A program made the translations under genes and the position numbers. A stretch of DNA of 64,000 nt from Arthrobacter alpinus (GTDB lineage: Bacteria; Actinomycetota; Actinomycetes; Actinomycetales; Micrococcaceae), in assembly GCF_001445575.1 (NCBI RefSeq), contig NZ_CP013200.1, positions 4,154,001 to 4,218,000 on the forward strand. Direction: 5' to 3'. This document shows, piece by piece, positions 18,299 to 27,559 of this stretch (position 1 is the stretch's first letter; every line of letters begins with the position of its first letter). A model generated the notes under the pieces. The model ran no database searches and was not told the DNA's origin. It saw only the letters and a program-made list of their open reading frames with translations.

Positions 18299-18423
18299 GG
18301 CCACCTTCTTGGGAAAAAATATTCCGTTGAACTTTCCCTTTCTTTCTCATACTGTTCACATCGCGGGCCGAAGTCAAGAGGTTCATGGTCACGCCCATCA
18401 CTTAATCGCAAGGAGTTCCGTCA

Positions 18424-20337
18424 ATGCAGACAATCCACGCCGAGCACCATGGTCCTACCGGTCTGACCCGATCGAGTAATGCAGCCGTGCTGCCGCTGCC
18501 ACGAGGAAACGTGCACTTCAGCGACTCCGGATTCCTCGGGTCATGGCAGGAGCTCAACAGGGCTGCGACGATCCCCCATTGCATTCAGCAGATTGAAGCG
18601 TCCGGTGCCGTGGACAACTTCCGCAGATTGATCGGGGAATCACTCTCCTCGTTCAGGGGCCCACCCTTCGCTGATTCCGACGTCTACAAGACGCTCGAAG
18701 CGATCGCTTGGGAGATTGGTCGAACCGGCACCTCGGACTACGACGTGTTTGTCGATGAGGTCGTTTCATTGCTTGGCCGGGCGCAGGCAGAAGACGGCTA
18801 CCTCAACACCTGGGTGCAAGGTGGCACCTCGGATCAGAAGCTTTCCGCCATGCGTTGGTCGCATGAACTGTACTGTCTGGGACATTTGATCCAAGCAGCG
18901 ATCGCGTTCGCGCGGACGACGGGCCGGTGTGAGCTCCTCGAGATCGCCATCGGCTATGTGGACTTGGTCGAACGCGAGCTAGGACCCGGAGCACGTGCCG
19001 AACTGGATGGTCACCCGGAAATAGAGACGGCTCTCGTCGAAATGTGGAGACTTACCGGGGAACGCCGGTTCCTAGAGTTGGCGAGGCATTTCATCGACAG
19101 GCGCGGGTACCAAACCATGGGTCCAGACCAATTCGGAGCTGACTACTTTCTGGATCATGAGCCGATCCGAGAAGCCACGGAGGCCGTTGGTCACGCAGTT
19201 CGCCAGCTGTATCTGACCGCTGGAGCCACCGATCTCATGATTGAGGAGGGCGACTTTGAGCTGGGGGCGGCGCTCGAGAGAATCTGGCTGAGCGTTCACC
19301 AACAGAAAATGTATATTACGGGCGGCTTAGGTTCCCGTCATCGTGGCGAATCCTTCGGGGACGCCTATGAATTGCCACCGGACAGGGCTTATTCCGAGAC
19401 GTGCGCGGGGATCGCAAATTTCATGTGGAACTGGCGGATGTTACTGCTCACGGGTGAGGCACGATTCGCCGATGAAATGGAGCGTGGTCTCTATAACGTG
19501 ATTGCCGCGTCGACTTCAATGTCTGGCACTGAGTTCTTCTACGTCAATAGGCTGCAAGTGCGCGAAGGGCATATCTCCGATGAGAACGCATCGTCGATCC
19601 GGCGATCGTGGTTTGGCTGTGCATGCTGCCCGCCGAACTTGGCCCGCCTCATAGCTTCCCTGGACTCTTATGCGGCCACGAGCAACGATCGGGGCGTGCA
19701 GGTGCACCTATACAGCGACGGAAACGTGGCTCTGGGGTGCGAACCGGACAGCCCGATAGCTGCCATCAGAACGGATTATCCGTGGGATGGGCGTGTTAGC
19801 GTCACGCTCGACCGTCCACTCGGTGTCGAACTGCGTCTTCGAGTCCCGGCCTGGGTGGAAGACTATTCAGTGACGATCGACGGGGCCGCAGCAGGCCCTG
19901 CGAAGGCTGACGGATACCTTGTGTTTGAGCCAAACTCGGTGAATCATTCCATCGAGCTCGACTTCCATGCCACTCCGGTGATCGATCTGCCGCATCCATA
20001 TCTAGACGCATCACGCGGGACTATGGCGGTGAGGAACGGCCCGATCGTCTACGCCTTCGAGCAGGCTGATTTGCCCGATGGCGTCGACGTTCAAGACGTC
20101 TATCTTCCCTTCAAGACCCAGCTCGAGGTCGTTGGGGCGCCTGACGGTTTGGATGTCCCGGCCATCATCGCCAAGGGCGGAATAGTCCGCCGCTGTGCCG
20201 GTGGTCCCTTGTACTCGAATCAGAGCCAAACCACACAGGAAGAGGATCGGGAACTGGGTCCACTGACTTTGATTCCCTATTTCCGATGGGGAAACCGTAG
20301 TCAGGCGGCTATGCGCGTCTGGATCCCCGGCATGTAA
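18424..20337 (+). CDS. GH127 beta-L-arabinofuranosidase (DUF1680 family)
   Basis: 637 residues, normal for GH127. The (alpha/alpha)6 barrel contains ADSDVYKTLEAIAWEIG, GYLNTW and MYITGGLGSRHRGESFGDAYELP. The catalytic signature is present by comparison with HypBA1: a Glu in RGESFG (about 309), ETC (about 325-327) and GCACCPPN (about 399-405). Together these supply the acid/base, zinc ligands and nucleophilic Cys. AAGGAG lies 8 bases before the ATG. No signal peptide. Expected to release beta-L-arabinofuranose from arabino-oligosaccharides in the cytoplasm. It stands alone, divergent from the broken LacI gene. Confidence 0.92.
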   Translation: MQTIHAEHHGPTGLTRSSNAAVLPLPRGNVHFSDSGFLGSWQELNRAATIPHCIQQIEASGAVDNFRRLIGESLSSFRGPPFADSDVYKTLEAIAWEIGRTGTSDYDVFVDEVVSLLGRAQAEDGYLNTWVQGGTSDQKLSAMRWSHELYCLGHLIQAAIAFARTTGRCELLEIAIGYVDLVERELGPGARAELDGHPEIETALVEMWRLTGERRFLELARHFIDRRGYQTMGPDQFGADYFLDHEPIREATEAVGHAVRQLYLTAGATDLMIEEGDFELGAALERIWLSVHQQKMYITGGLGSRHRGESFGDAYELPPDRAYSETCAGIANFMWNWRMLLLTGEARFADEMERGLYNVIAASTSMSGTEFFYVNRLQVREGHISDENASSIRRSWFGCACCPPNLARLIASLDSYAATSNDRGVQVHLYSDGNVALGCEPDSPIAAIRTDYPWDGRVSVTLDRPLGVELRLRVPAWVEDYSVTIDGAAAGPAKADGYLVFEPNSVNHSIELDFHATPVIDLPHPYLDASRGTMAVRNGPIVYAFEQADLPDGVDVQDVYLPFKTQLEVVGAPDGLDVPAIIAKGGIVRRCAGGPLYSNQSQTTQEEDRELGPLTLIPYFRWGNRSQAAMRVWIPGM

Positions 20338-21187
20338 TCCGCCACGTCCCGCACTATTAGCGCCGTACCAACAAGGGTCCCGGGAGCTACAGGAGATTCA
20401 TGCGATCTCCGTATTTCCGGGGCACTTGGGCCATTGCTGGACTAGAACCGATGCCGCCGCCCCGGGTAATGACTAACGGGCACACCTTTCGCTGACACTG
20501 GACGTGTTGCGGCCTAGATCGGAACCCAAGGTTCCACATGTGGTCTACGGAGAAGTAGGAATACCAGGGTTAGTGCGGAGTCTTGACCGGGAGTCAGGTC
20601 TTTTCAAGCCGGCACGCCTTGCTGTGTACGCCAATTGTGGAGCATTAGTAGGGTGATCCCATGACGACGATTATTTCGGCCTTTGGTGATCTCATTGTTG
20701 CTACCAGCGCTAGCACGGACGTATGTTTCGCGGGCATCGAGTTGTCAGTCGAGGTGCCAGCAGGTTCGGGTGAATTGGCAGAAGTACGGGGTCTGAGGGT
20801 TTACCTCGAGGGGGTTCGCAGCGCCTAGACCAGCGTCTCGACCTAATCTATCTAGAGGACCTCGATCGCTGGATCATGCTCCGGAAACGCATGGGTCTGA
20901 GGGCGCTGGCGCGCAGCCCAGTTAAGTCGGAAATCCCGGATGATGTGGAAACCGAATACAGGTGCGTTGCCGGGCAGGTCGCCGGAACTGGCACGGAGTT
21001 GGACGGATCCTTGGCGTGTCTGCCGAGTCCCCCAAGGGTGCTCAAGTCCTCACACTCAAATTCACGCATGGTGGGGAACCAATGGGAAAGGATGCGACAT
21101 TGAGCATTGAAGCCTCAGCCATATACCAGCCGAGACCATCCCCGGCATTCACGGTGACATCCCATCGAAAGATGGCAAGATGAGGAT
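20338..21187. other. 850-bp gap with one weak small ORF
   Basis: No recognisable gene. A 55-codon frame at 20661-20828 (ATGACGACGATTATTTCG to TAG, reading MTTIISAFGDLIVATSASTD) is the only candidate. It has weak ribosome-site support and no family. Further plus-strand fragments follow up to the DUF427 gene without a usable start. Confidence 0.4.
20661..20828 (+). CDS. Hypothetical 55-residue protein, weak
   Basis: The frame has ATG at 20661, an in-frame stop at 20826, and a GGGTGATCCC just upstream that could act as a poor ribosome site. The protein starts MTTIISAFGDLIVATSAST and ends YLEGVRSA, slightly acidic, no motif. Not recognised. It may be the N-terminal remnant of a longer decayed gene, since a nearby frame continues LDQRLDLIYLEDLDRWIML after the stop. 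Confidence 0.25.
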   Translation: MTTIISAFGDLIVATSASTDVCFAGIELSVEVPAGSGELAEVRGLRVYLEGVRSA

Positions 21188-21715
21188 ATGACTGCTGCCA
21201 AAGGTTATTCAGGCTTCTCTCGCCGTCCCCAGCCCATCAAGCCCAAGGCCGGTCAAGAATCGGTATGGGACTACCCTCGACCACCAAAAGTCGAGCCAAG
21301 ATCGGAACGGATCATTGTTCGCCTCGGCGGACAGGTAATTGCCGACACCACCGATGCCGTGCGGGTCCTAGAAACGAGCCATCCTCCCGTCTACTACTTG
21401 CCATTGGACGCGTTCCCCTCCGGTGTACTCATCCCAGCTCCGGGCACCAGTATCTGCGAATACAAGGGTGAAGCACACTACTTTGACGTCATGGCCGGCG
21501 GAATCATCGCTTCCCGTGCCGGGTGGACCTACCCTGAACCAGTCTTGGGTTTCGAGATGCTCAGTACCCGCGTGGCGCTCTACCCAGGCCGAATGGAATC
21601 CTGCGAGGTCAACGGCCAGCAGGTCAGCTTCCAAGAAGGCGACTTCTACGGCGGTTGGATCACCGCGCAGATCGTTGGACCCTTCAAGGGTGGACCGGGC
21701 ACCGCCGGCTGGTGA
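21188..21715 (+). CDS. DUF427 domain protein
   Basis: 175 residues and a full match to the DUF427 pattern. ESVWDYPRPPKVEP is followed by IIVRLGGQVIADTTDAVRVLETSHPPVYYLP and CEYKGEAHYFDV. The end is DFYGGWITAQIVGPFKGGPGTAGW. DUF427 proteins are small cytoplasmic beta-rich proteins, common in Actinobacteria, whose role is not established. It stands alone on the plus strand with no clear operon partner. Confidence 0.9.
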   Translation: MTAAKGYSGFSRRPQPIKPKAGQESVWDYPRPPKVEPRSERIIVRLGGQVIADTTDAVRVLETSHPPVYYLPLDAFPSGVLIPAPGTSICEYKGEAHYFDVMAGGIIASRAGWTYPEPVLGFEMLSTRVALYPGRMESCEVNGQQVSFQEGDFYGGWITAQIVGPFKGGPGTAGW

Positions 21716-22012
21716 GCGCAGTGCCCCGACCCTCCGTCAAGATCGGGCCTTGGGAACTGTATCTGGTTGACCCATAAATGGTTCCAGTTCCGCGCCGACA
21801 CGATCGATGTACCCACATGGCCTTCCATTTTTGGGCATTTACGATAAGGGAAAATCAGTGTTGTCTGGCACGCTCACTCATCGCTTGCGGTCGCGGAAAA
21901 ACTACCACCAGGCCGTGTCATCGAGGGCAGCCGCACACCTCGCTGCCAGCCGGGATTCGGTCCTCCGCTCTTGCGGCCAGCCAAGAAGGAGACAAGCATG
22001 TTTCGTTGACAG

Positions 22013-22399
22013 CTATGTAGCCGGCGACGGCTTCTTCCATGCTGTTGACTTGCTCATCGCAAACACCACCATTGCAACGACGACAAGGAACGCCGCTACG
22101 CTGACCATGTACAAGGGTGCCTCCACAGCGAATGCCTCCTCGGAGTTCCCATCCGAGTAGGTATCGCCTACGGAATTCACGTTGGCGAACGACATGAAAA
22201 AGTATGCTGGCGCACCCAACGTAATGATTCCAGCCCATAGTGACACGGCGGCCCAATGGGACAATACGGTTCGCCGGACAATCGTCGTCACGCCCCAGGC
22301 AAGCGCGAGCAATATACCCAGCGCAGCGAAGACGATGCCTGGTCTAGGGGTGTAGTTCTGACCTGCAGCATCCATCGCAGCAATCGCAGTTCGAAGCAT
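22013..22399 (-). CDS. Small integral membrane protein, unknown function
   Basis: 128 residues from ATG at 22399, preceded by AAAGG six bases upstream. Three hydrophobic helices are visible: IVFAALGILLALAWGVTTIV, AAVSLWAGIITLGAPAYFFMSFA and PLYMVSVAAFLVVVAMVVFAM. The loop between helices two and three is acidic (SVGDTYSDGNSEEAF). The C-terminus is basic (KSTAWKKPSPAT) and presumably cytoplasmic. No family recognised. It is divergent from the epimerase-like gene at 22496. Confidence 0.6.
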   Translation of the reverse strand: MLRTAIAAMDAAGQNYTPRPGIVFAALGILLALAWGVTTIVRRTVLSHWAAVSLWAGIITLGAPAYFFMSFANVNSVGDTYSDGNSEEAFAVEAPLYMVSVAAFLVVVAMVVFAMSKSTAWKKPSPAT

Positions 22400-22495
22400 T
22401 AGTGCCTTTCTGCGGGCCTCACCTTTCGGTAGACGGCCGGAAGTCAGGTTGACTTCGATGACTGCGGCGGGGAGGTGTTCTGGCACGATAGTCCT

Positions 22496-23347
22496 ATGAC
22501 TATCTTGATTGTGGGATGCGGAGACCTTGGAACGGAAATCGGACTTCGACTCGTCGCCTCGGGACAAGACGTTGTTGCCTGGCGCCGTAGGGCCGATGTG
22601 CTCCCCCAAGAATTTGAACGTGTATCCGTAGATCTGGCTAACAAGCTCCCAACGATCCCTCAGAGCGTCAGCATCGTTATCGTGGCCGTCGCCGCAGATA
22701 GTTACACCGAAGAGGCCTATCATTTGGCCTATATAACAGGGCTGACAAATGTTCTGGATGCCCTTGAACGGGATCAGATTAAGCCAGAAAAGGTGCTTCT
22801 AGTCTCGTCTACGACTGTCTACGGAAACACAACTGGCCATGTTGATGAAACCACGATTGCCACACCCAACTCTTTCAGCAGCAAGATTACTCTGGAATCA
22901 GAGGCAATTCTTCACGCCCGCTACTCGGACACTTCCACGAACAGTATTGTCTTGCGCCTGGCCGGCATCTACGGTCCGGGGCGGACTCGACTCATCGACC
23001 TCATCACAAACCAGACAGCCGTCATCCCCGACAGCCCTCGCCTGACAAATCGCATTCATCGCGACGATGCCGCAGCCGCAGCAGTCCACCTGCTAACGGT
23101 TCCCAACCCCAGCGACCTCTATCTCGGCGTAGACGAACACCCCGTAGATCTGGGAGAAGTCTTTCGCTTTCTTGCTCACGAAATGAGCTATGACGAACCA
23201 CCAACAGGGTCGGTGCCCATCGCCCGCGGCGGCGACAAATACTGTTCTAACACTCGCCTGAAAGCCAGCGGATTCCAGTTCGCGTTCCCTAGCTACATCG
23301 AGGGCTACAGGTCCCTGCTATCCGGAATCGGTACAAGGCACCCCTGA
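22496..23347 (+). CDS. NAD(P)-binding epimerase/dehydratase-like protein (YeeZ type)
   Basis: 283 residues. The N-terminal TILIVGCGDLGTEIGLRLVASG is a Rossmann GxGxxG dinucleotide site. LVSSTTVYGNTTGHVDE carries the Tyr-containing motif of extended SDRs. IVLRLAGIYGPGR and RIHRDDAAAAAVHLL are the usual later motifs. The size and the one-word GCGDLG motif resemble E. coli YeeZ. ATG at 22496 is preferred to an upstream in-frame ATG because the fold begins there. The ribosome site is weak. Substrate unknown. Confidence 0.8.
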   Translation: MTILIVGCGDLGTEIGLRLVASGQDVVAWRRRADVLPQEFERVSVDLANKLPTIPQSVSIVIVAVAADSYTEEAYHLAYITGLTNVLDALERDQIKPEKVLLVSSTTVYGNTTGHVDETTIATPNSFSSKITLESEAILHARYSDTSTNSIVLRLAGIYGPGRTRLIDLITNQTAVIPDSPRLTNRIHRDDAAAAAVHLLTVPNPSDLYLGVDEHPVDLGEVFRFLAHEMSYDEPPTGSVPIARGGDKYCSNTRLKASGFQFAFPSYIEGYRSLLSGIGTRHP

Positions 23348-23703
23348 TCGGGTCTGTCCCGGCTCATCTCCAAAAAAGGTCAAAATCTCTTCCGGCCAAC
23401 GTCCACTCTTCAATAAGTTCAGGAGTACTGGGCCTAGGTGAGGACGCCAGATCCACCGGCAGGAAATCTAGGACGGCCACTTCAATTTTGGATGCGAGCA
23501 ACGGCCGTGTACTTTCAGCCCTGTGAGCGGCCCGAACGACCGTACCCAAGAAATTTCTGCGAGCAGCCTACCCAGTACCGAAGGCGGGGAATCAGCCGTC
23601 GCATCGTCGATGAAATGTTCGCTGGCGTGGCTGTCCCTGCTGCGGTGCTGTCTTGATGCCTGGAAACCACGGTACCGACAAAGAGCACCGTTCGCCGGTG
23701 GGT
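23348..23703. other. Gap without a supported gene
   Basis: 356 bases between the ends of two convergent genes. No open frame with a family match or good start. No strong hairpin with a T-run was found. Confidence 0.5.
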
Positions 23704-24573
23704 CTAGAAGAACTTGGGGAGCAGCACTGGCGTCTTCGCCTTGTAGGCCTCGTAGTCAGCCTGTCCGCCCCACTTAGATTCTGCCTTCTTTTCCAGCAAC
23801 GGCACGCCACTGACCTTGGTCAGCAACAAGATGACAAAGATCGGTGAGATGAGCGCAATGTTCTGCCAGCCTTCCAGTGCGGGGAAGGCAATGATGGCTA
23901 CGCCGATCCACAAGAGGATTTCACCAAAATAGTTGGGGTGGCGAGAGACGGACCACAGACCTGTGGAAATGAATTTGCCCCTATTTGCGGGGTCGGCGTT
24001 GAAACGTGATTTTTGCTGGTCAGCGATGATTTCCATGCCGAATCCCAGCACCCACAGGACAAATCCAACGAGTGCAAAGCCATCAAGCGGTACCGATTTT
24101 CCGGAAGTCATGGCAACCCACGCCGCCGCTGCCGTGAACGTGACCCACAGTCCTTGAATAGTCCAGACATTCAAGAACCGGATAAAAGAGGGCTTGAGTG
24201 CATCAAAGCGATCATCCTTACCGGCCTTGCTGATACGCCGGAACAAGAAGATGCCTAGCCGCAAGGTCCACACCAAAACTAGGGCACCCAAGACCAGGGA
24301 TCGCGCGTCGAGCTCGGGCGTCACCAGGAGGATCATCACGGTTATGGAAACATAGGTCAATGTTCCGGTGATGTCATAAAACTTCTCGGTTTGCTTCATG
24401 AAAGAGGGTATGAAGACGATCCACTGGATCACGATGGCAGCTGCTACCGCGAGCGTGAAGGTGGGGATAGCTCCGATGAAGCTACCGCCACTGCTGCCAG
24501 CCAGTGCAAGTAGCGCTCCGATCAACAAAACCACGGGAAAGATAGCGAGCGCCTTACGATCGGACTGTTTCAT
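23704..24573 (-). CDS. DUF1295 (steroid 5-alpha-reductase-like) membrane protein
   Basis: 289 residues with about seven hydrophobic helices. The diagnostic C-terminal part GKFISTGLWSVSRHPNYFGEILLWIG (about residues 207-232) is the DUF1295/ICMT-like cofactor-binding signature. KFYDITGTLTYVSI and RLGIFLFRRISKAGKDDRFD are also family-typical. The start at 24573 (MKQSDRK) has AGAGG upstream and fits the family; a longer frame upstream is not needed. It is divergent from the MarR/acyl-CoA synthetase/DUF2177 operon, which suggests a lipid-modification role (inference). Confidence 0.88.
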   Translation of the reverse strand: MKQSDRKALAIFPVVLLIGALLALAGSSGGSFIGAIPTFTLAVAAAIVIQWIVFIPSFMKQTEKFYDITGTLTYVSITVMILLVTPELDARSLVLGALVLVWTLRLGIFLFRRISKAGKDDRFDALKPSFIRFLNVWTIQGLWVTFTAAAAWVAMTSGKSVPLDGFALVGFVLWVLGFGMEIIADQQKSRFNADPANRGKFISTGLWSVSRHPNYFGEILLWIGVAIIAFPALEGWQNIALISPIFVILLLTKVSGVPLLEKKAESKWGGQADYEAYKAKTPVLLPKFF

Positions 24574-24651
24574 GGGATGTGACCTCTCTTGACTGCGGGC
24601 TGTAAGTGGAGACTCCATTGGTGACGAATCTCCCCCATACACTCTAACTTG

Positions 24652-24674
24652 TTCAAATTGGTTTGATGATCAAA
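24652..24674. promoter_or_regulatory. Candidate MarR operator in the divergent promoter
   Basis: The stretch TTCAAATTGG followed by TTTGATGATCAAA contains three related half-sites. TTTGAT-G-ATCAAA (24662-24674) is a perfect inverted repeat. It lies between the DUF1295 and marR starts, where a MarR repressor would control both directions. AT-rich palindromes of this size are typical MarR operators. Confidence 0.55.
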
Positions 24675-24716
24675 GACCATTGAGTATGATTGAAGCCTAA
24701 GAATGTGAGGAAAGCT

Positions 24717-25178
24717 GTGAGCGAATCGTCATGCGAGTCCGTTGCTGGAACCCTCCGGGCCCTGGTTGCTCTGGTCCGTGAAAGTGAGCGGGCGATGGCA
24801 CTGAGACTAGGTCTAAATCTCACGGATTACAGGGCCTTGTGTGCGCTAGCGGAGTCAGGACCACTCACCTCCGGGCGGCTGGCCGAGGAACTGGGCTGTA
24901 CCGCCGCCACCACCACAGCCATCACGAACCGCTTGGAACTACACGGTTATGTGATTCGTGAGCGCAGCGAAACAGATAGGCGCTTGGTGACCTTGTCAGC
25001 AAGCCCGGAAGCGTCCCAGCGCATCTTGAACCTGACGTTCCCTTTGGTATCGGTCCTCTCCGAACAGCTCCAAGCCCTCCCGGCTGATCAAATCAGCACG
25101 GTCGTTGCTTTTCTTGATGTAACACAAGACCTCATGCGCACCCATCTGCAGACACTTTCTAGCAAGGACGCCACATGA
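24717..25178 (+). CDS. MarR-family transcriptional regulator
   Basis: 153 residues from GTG at 24717, chosen because GAGG lies six bases upstream. A winged helix-turn-helix follows: LNLTDYRALCALAESGPLTSGRLAEELGCTAATTTAITNRLELHGYVIRERSETDRRLVTLS, including the conserved wing DRR. Helices at both ends form the dimer interface. Its stop overlaps the next gene's ATG (ATGA), so it heads the operon with an acyl-CoA synthetase. Regulation by acyl-CoA or a lipophilic ligand is plausible but inferred. Confidence 0.9.
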   Translation: MSESSCESVAGTLRALVALVRESERAMALRLGLNLTDYRALCALAESGPLTSGRLAEELGCTAATTTAITNRLELHGYVIRERSETDRRLVTLSASPEASQRILNLTFPLVSVLSEQLQALPADQISTVVAFLDVTQDLMRTHLQTLSSKDAT

Positions 25179-27043
25179 AAGAGATCACTACACCAGCTTT
25201 GTCCGGAGACGCCGATTACCCCAATGCGACTGAACTGCTCATGCAGCGGTTCCGCATCGCGCCAAATCACATCGCCTTTGAGGTTCGTTCCAGCCTTAGT
25301 TCCATCATCGATCCGTGGCGGGGCGTTAGCACCCGCGAGTTTGTCACTGAAGTCCGAGCCTTGGCCAAGGGATTGATAGCCGCTGGGTTGGAGCCCGGTG
25401 AAACCCTGGCCATCATGTCACCCACCCGGTATGAGTGGGCCCTCATGGATATGGCCGCCTGGTTTGCTTCTGCCGTGGTGGTACCTATCTATGAGACATC
25501 AGCACTAAACCAGGTATCGGCTATCCTTCAAGACGCCTCGGTGCGCTTCGCCGTGGCTGGCACTGCCGAACACGCTCAGCTACTGGAGCAAGGATTTGCG
25601 CAGGCCGGCGTGTCCGGCTGGCAGCTCTGGTCCATGGACGCAGGTGCGGGGCCCACACTGACAGATCTGGTCCATGGCGGCGTGGATATCACCCCAGAAG
25701 CCCTAGAGGCTCGGCGCCTGCTGGCCACCCTAGATTCGGTGGCCACCATTGTGTACACCTCCGGAACCACCGCCGCCCCCAAGGGCGCACTCATCACACA
25801 CGGAAATTTTGTGGGCCAGGTGCGCAGCGTTGCTGGCGCCTACACAGAGGTGGTCAAGGAATCCGGGAACACCATCATTTTTCTCCCCATGGCCCATGTG
25901 CTGGCCCGCGGCCTGCAACTCATTTGCCTGGCCAACGGCATGCGCATTGCCCATCTCAGCGAGACCAAAGAAGTAGTGCCGGCGTTGGGGCTTCTGAAGC
26001 CAACATTTTTGGTTGTGGTGCCACGCGTACTGCAGAAGATTCAGGCGTCCGCTGCTGGTGCCGCCGCGAAGAAGAACCTTGGGGGCCTGTGGTCAGTGGC
26101 GCAGGCAACCGCCGTGGACTGGGGGCTTCTGGCGCAGGAGCGCGAGAGCGATCCCAGCCGTAAAGCTGGGCTCTCACTCCGGGTTCGGCATGCACTCTTT
26201 GACCGTTTGTTCTACTCCCGCATCCGCAAACTCGTGGGCGGGCGCCTAGAATACCTTCTCTCCGGAGCAGCCGCGCTGGACGCCGAACTTTCGCTGTTCT
26301 TCCGGGGGCTGGGCTTACCGGTCATTGAGGGTTACGGACTGACAGAGACCACGGCGCCGTTGACGGGAAATCTGCCGGGCTCCATCAAGTCAGGATCCGT
26401 TGGCGTGCCTATGCCTGGAACCACCATACGCATCTCGGAGAACGGCGAGGTGCTAGCCCGTGGAGTTGGAGTTTTTGCCGGATATAACAGGCCTGCGGAT
26501 AACACTCACGCGTTCCAGGACGGTTTCTTCCGCACCGGCGACACCGGCGTCCTCGATGATCAGGGACGGCTAACGCTCACCGGCCGCATCAAGGACGTCA
26601 TTGTTACCGCCGGAGGAAAGACTGTGTCCCCCACTATCTGGGAAGGCTATGTGGAAAGTGACCCCCTGATAGCCCACGCGGTCATGGTAGGCGAGGGCAA
26701 ACCCTTTTTAGGAGGACTAGTCCTCTTGGATTCCGGCTCCGTCTCAGAATGGGCGCAAAGTAAAGGTTTCACTGATCTCCAAAGCTTGAGAACCCCCGAC
26801 GACGGCGGTTGCGTGGAAATCGACGACGCTCGCCTGCGCAAAGCCATCAGCAAGGTGGTGGGCGCGGCTAACTCCAAGATTGCCCGCTCGGAACAGGTGC
26901 GGAAGATCGTGTTGCTGGTGGCCGACCTCAGTGAAGCCAACGGGCTAGTGACCCCCACCATGAAGCTCAAGCGGAACATCTTTACCGACCGTTCGCTGAA
27001 CTTCATTGACAAAATTTACGCAGAGACAGGGCACCAAGTATGA
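25175..27043 (+). CDS. Long-chain fatty acid--CoA ligase (FACL-type AMP-binding enzyme)
   Basis: 622 residues. AMP-binding motif A5-like TIVYTSGTTAAPKGALITHGN lies near residue 192. IEGYGLTETTAPLTGN near 385, FRTGDTGVLDDQGRLTLTGRIKDVIVTAGGKTVSP near 450, and a C-terminal TPTMKLKRN with the catalytic-loop Lys complete the ANL fold. The long insert and C-terminal domain match the FACL15/FadD15 type that activates long-chain fatty acids to acyl-CoA. It overlaps marR by 4 bases and the DUF2177 gene by 4 bases, so all three are co-transcribed. Confidence 0.92.
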   Translation: MKEITTPALSGDADYPNATELLMQRFRIAPNHIAFEVRSSLSSIIDPWRGVSTREFVTEVRALAKGLIAAGLEPGETLAIMSPTRYEWALMDMAAWFASAVVVPIYETSALNQVSAILQDASVRFAVAGTAEHAQLLEQGFAQAGVSGWQLWSMDAGAGPTLTDLVHGGVDITPEALEARRLLATLDSVATIVYTSGTTAAPKGALITHGNFVGQVRSVAGAYTEVVKESGNTIIFLPMAHVLARGLQLICLANGMRIAHLSETKEVVPALGLLKPTFLVVVPRVLQKIQASAAGAAAKKNLGGLWSVAQATAVDWGLLAQERESDPSRKAGLSLRVRHALFDRLFYSRIRKLVGGRLEYLLSGAAALDAELSLFFRGLGLPVIEGYGLTETTAPLTGNLPGSIKSGSVGVPMPGTTIRISENGEVLARGVGVFAGYNRPADNTHAFQDGFFRTGDTGVLDDQGRLTLTGRIKDVIVTAGGKTVSPTIWEGYVESDPLIAHAVMVGEGKPFLGGLVLLDSGSVSEWAQSKGFTDLQSLRTPDDGGCVEIDDARLRKAISKVVGAANSKIARSEQVRKIVLLVADLSEANGLVTPTMKLKRNIFTDRSLNFIDKIYAETGHQV

Positions 27044-27480
27044 CTTCACGCAGTAAATCATGGCTCCTGCATTATGTTCTCGCGGCGGTGATTTTCGCCG
27101 TCATCGATGTGGTGTGGATTCTTACGGTCGCGCTGCCGCAATACCAGAGGAACATCCCGGACCTAATGGCCGCTGAGCCCCAACTGGCCGGAGCTGGATT
27201 CTTTTACTTGATCTTTGTGGCAGGAATAGTGCACTACGGCGTCCGCCCACTCGAGCTGAAAGCACCGCTGCGCCAACGCTTGGCCGCGGGGGCGCTCTTT
27301 GGCTTCTTCAGCTACGCAACCTGGGCCCTGACGGCATTTTCAATCCTGAAGGACTTTCCGCTCAGTGTTGCCATCACCGATATCCTCTGGGGCACTGGCG
27401 CCTCCGCCGTGGTGGTGTGGCTAACACTCATGGTGTCTACGGCGCTTCGGAAAAGCCGCAAGCAGCAACCCGTGCTGTAA
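27040..27480 (+). CDS. DUF2177 family membrane protein
   Basis: 146 residues, four hydrophobic helices. DUF2177 features are present: YVLAAVIFAVIDVVWI at the start, a GIVHYGVRPLE turn, GALFGFFSYATWALTAFSILKDFPL and DILWGTGASAVVVWLTLMVS. DUF2177 is a bacterial membrane family of unknown function often found with lipid-modifying genes. Translationally coupled to the acyl-CoA synthetase (ATGA). Together with the divergent DUF1295 gene it suggests a small lipid-remodelling unit (inference). Confidence 0.88.
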   Translation: MTSRSKSWLLHYVLAAVIFAVIDVVWILTVALPQYQRNIPDLMAAEPQLAGAGFFYLIFVAGIVHYGVRPLELKAPLRQRLAAGALFGFFSYATWALTAFSILKDFPLSVAITDILWGTGASAVVVWLTLMVSTALRKSRKQQPVL

Positions 27481-27559
27481 CGAGGATCAATTGCAGAATG
27501 AGGGGCTTCTTGCTAAGTGAAGCACTGTCGCTACTTGGGGGTCTTAGGAGGTGGAGTCA

